In this document: piece by piece, positions 5,743-6,540 of the stretch
How positions within the stretch are numbered: position 1 is the stretch's first letter
Layout: each line of letters starts with the position of its first letter
From: Mucilaginibacter sp.
GTDB taxonomy: Bacteria; Bacteroidota; Bacteroidia; Sphingobacteriales; Sphingobacteriaceae
Direction: 5' to 3'
Assembly: GCA_014376655.1 (NCBI GenBank)
Contig: JACMRC010000258.1
Span: 1-6,540, forward strand
Length of the DNA stretch: 6,540 bases
The notes under the pieces: model-generated
The model's input: the letters and a program-made list of their open reading frames with translations, nothing else
What the model was told of the DNA's origin: nothing
The model's database searches: none
Translations under genes and position numbers: made by a program

Positions 5743-5766
5743 TTGAAGATTAGCTATTGAAGATTA
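5743..5766. repeat. 14-base direct repeat after the GH127 gene
   Basis: TTGAAGATTA occurs at 5743-5752 and again at 5757-5766, a 14-base period that can also be read as heptamers (AGATTAG, CTATTGA, AGATTAA, AGTTTAG). It sits between the GH127 stop and its terminator, and mirrors the heptamer array on the other side of the gene. Confidence 0.5.
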
Positions 5767-5772
5767 AAGTTT

Positions 5773-5804
5773 AGGCCTGGCGCGTGAAGTGCCGGGCCTT
5801 TTTT
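5773..5804 (+). terminator. Rho-independent terminator of the GH127 gene
   Basis: AGGCCTGGC (5773-5781) pairs with GCCGGGCCT (5791-5799), nine pairs including one U-G wobble, around a 9-base loop. Six T residues follow directly (5799-5804). It starts 33 bases after the GH127 stop codon and is the best intrinsic terminator in the window. Confidence 0.9.
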
Positions 5805-5843
5805 GTTGAACTATTTGGCTAACGGATCAACCGTTTATGCAAT

Positions 5844-5876
5844 AGTTTTGACAACTTTTTAAAAGTTGTCAAAACT
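5844..5876. repeat. Perfect 33-bp palindrome
   Basis: AGTTTTGACAACTTTT (5844-5859) and AAAAGTTGTCAAAACT (5861-5876) are exact inverted copies around one central base at 5860. As DNA it is a near-continuous dyad suited to binding a symmetric protein. As RNA it can fold into a long AU-rich hairpin only if the loop opens. No U-run follows the outer stem, and the previous gene already has a good terminator. It lies 88 bases upstream of the GyrI-like gene. Confidence 0.75.
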
Positions 5877-5929
5877 TCGGATCACGGTGGTATCTGTGTG
5901 TTAAACAATTATGATATATGATTTTCCTG

Positions 5930-5937
5930 TATATTTA
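5930..5937 (+). promoter_or_regulatory. Candidate -7 box of the GyrI-like gene
   Basis: TATATTTA is identical to the -7 element proposed for the GH127 gene and lies 26 bases before the ATG at 5964. A matching TTTG at -33 is not seen, so the promoter is weaker evidence or depends on an activator. Confidence 0.3.
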
Positions 5938-5963
5938 TTCTGTAAACCAACAACTTATGCACA

Positions 5964-6395
5964 ATGGAAATAATTACCCATCCGCTTCAATTAACCGTCT
6001 CCGGCTTTTCGGGGATTGCTGCAAATAAAAATTATAAAGGCACCGCTTTTGCTTTAATGGATAAGATGTGGCCGGTGATAAAAGCAAAAGGGTTAAAACA
6101 TAAAGGCTTGAATATTTGGATATACGAACCCGGTGAAAAAGTTTTCGCCGGAGTAGAACTGGAAGATCCATCTATAGCTAATATGGGCCTTGAAAAAAAA
6201 GTGATCGTACTTAAAAAATACGCCTACTATAAACATATCGGCCCTTATAGCCTGATAAAACAGGCGGGCGATAATATGCAAGCCGAAATACGAAAGCTCG
6301 GCCTTAAATCTGCCTTGCCCTATATTGAAATATACGGGCATTGGACAAGCGACGATAGCAAACTGGAAACAGAACTGTTAATAGCTATTGAGTAA
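5964..6395 (+). CDS. Stand-alone GyrI-like / AraC effector-binding domain protein
   Basis: This 143-residue soluble protein matches the GyrI-like small-molecule-binding (SHS2-type) fold found as the effector domain of AraC/MerR regulators and as free-standing proteins. Visible marks are the N-terminal strand and helix (about 8-43), IWIYEPGEKVFAGVEL (51-66), VIVLKKYAYYKHIGPYSLI with the typical H-x-G-P-Y (91-95), and the C-terminal PYIEIYGHW (119-127) with E136 in the last strand. No helix-turn-helix or signal peptide is present, so it is not a DNA-binding regulator by itself. Free-standing family members have been reported as drug sequestering proteins, gyrase inhibitors or cyclopropanoid hydrolases; which applies here cannot be told. 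The chosen ATG is preceded by an out-of-frame ATG at 5957. A lipoprotein gene follows after 18 bases, likely co-transcribed. Confidence 0.8.
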   Translation: MEIITHPLQLTVSGFSGIAANKNYKGTAFALMDKMWPVIKAKGLKHKGLNIWIYEPGEKVFAGVELEDPSIANMGLEKKVIVLKKYAYYKHIGPYSLIKQAGDNMQAEIRKLGLKSALPYIEIYGHWTSDDSKLETELLIAIE

Positions 6396-6413
6396 CCCCA
6401 AAATACCTGCTTA

Positions 6414-6540
6414 ATGTCTGCATTATACCGGCTGCTTACCGTTATTAGTTTCACTACCCTATTAGGGTGCAATAGTGGCCCAACCCCTATACTTTTATTC
6501 AACGGAACCGGGACTTCGCCTAACGATATTGCAGCCGTGG
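6414..6540 (+). CDS. Lipoprotein, 5' part only (possible BPL_N / glutamine-amidotransferase-like family)
   Basis: An ATG 18 bases after the GyrI-like gene opens a frame to the window edge, giving 42 residues. It begins MSALYRLLTVISF and has a lipobox, TLLGC, with the lipidated Cys at residue 19, followed by NSGPTP. Ser/Gly after the Cys suggests export towards the outer membrane. The mature start PILLFNGTGTSPNDIAAV looks like the first strand and loop of a Rossmann-like domain. It recalls exported proteins with a biotin-protein-ligase N-terminal (BPL_N, class I glutamine amidotransferase-like) domain, but this is a tentative match from a short stretch. The frame was read directly from the sequence; no stop occurs before 6540. 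Confidence 0.7.
   Translation, partial: MSALYRLLTVISFTTLLGCNSGPTPILLFNGTGTSPNDIAAV

Noticed and set aside
5844..5876. Palindrome as the GH127 terminator
   Set aside because: A strong terminator with a U-run already lies at 5773-5804, and this palindrome has no U-run after its outer stem.
1..6540. tRNA, rRNA or insertion sequence
   Set aside because: No cloverleaf, rRNA-like stretch, transposase motif or long terminal inverted repeats were seen on either strand.

Overview
The window looks like chromosomal DNA from a member of the Bacteroidota, most likely a Sphingobacteriaceae relative such as Mucilaginibacter or Pedobacter. This is inferred from four things: starts without Shine-Dalgarno sequences, AT-rich spacers with TAnnTTTG-like -7 boxes, a short NarL-type histidine kinase of a style common in that phylum, and a DUF1680/GH127 enzyme. 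No rRNA, tRNA, insertion sequence, integrase, CRISPR array or phage structural gene is visible.

Left third (1-2094, minus strand). A gene cluster reads leftward. It begins with a membrane-anchored protein of unknown function with a four-cysteine tail (2094-1480). A GC-rich hairpin follows, then a seven-helix membrane protein (1416-778). Next comes an overlapping short histidine kinase that has a single membrane helix and no sensor domain (802-20). Only the first codons of the next gene (17-1) are in the window; from its position it is probably the partner response regulator. The seven-helix protein is a reasonable candidate for the missing input module.

Divergent spacer and amidase unit (2095-3425). 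A 282-bp spacer separates the minus-strand cluster from a plus-strand pair. The spacer holds two tandem 17-bp dyads (ACCCTAT[T/C]AAAAAGGGT, 23-bp period), a -7-like box and a stable hairpin in the presumed leader. The first gene of the pair is an Amidase_2/T7-lysozyme-type N-acetylmuramoyl-L-alanine amidase without a signal peptide. The second encodes a small helical protein that carries a histidine-kinase dimerisation hairpin with its H-box but no ATPase domain. This amidase plus stand-alone phosphoacceptor domain, behind an apparently activator-dependent promoter, is the most unusual arrangement in the window.

GH127 unit (3426-5804). A spacer with two hairpins and a degenerate heptamer array leads to a recognisable promoter and a secreted 680-residue DUF1680 / GH127-type putative beta-L-arabinofuranosidase. 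All expected zinc and cysteine-nucleophile residues are present. The gene stands alone and ends at a good intrinsic terminator; no SusC/SusD partner is in the window.

Right end (5805-6540). A perfect 33-bp palindrome precedes a stand-alone GyrI-like (AraC effector-binding-type) small protein. Eighteen bases later a lipoprotein gene begins and runs off the window. Every spacer is shorter than 300 bp, and the content of each is described in the features.
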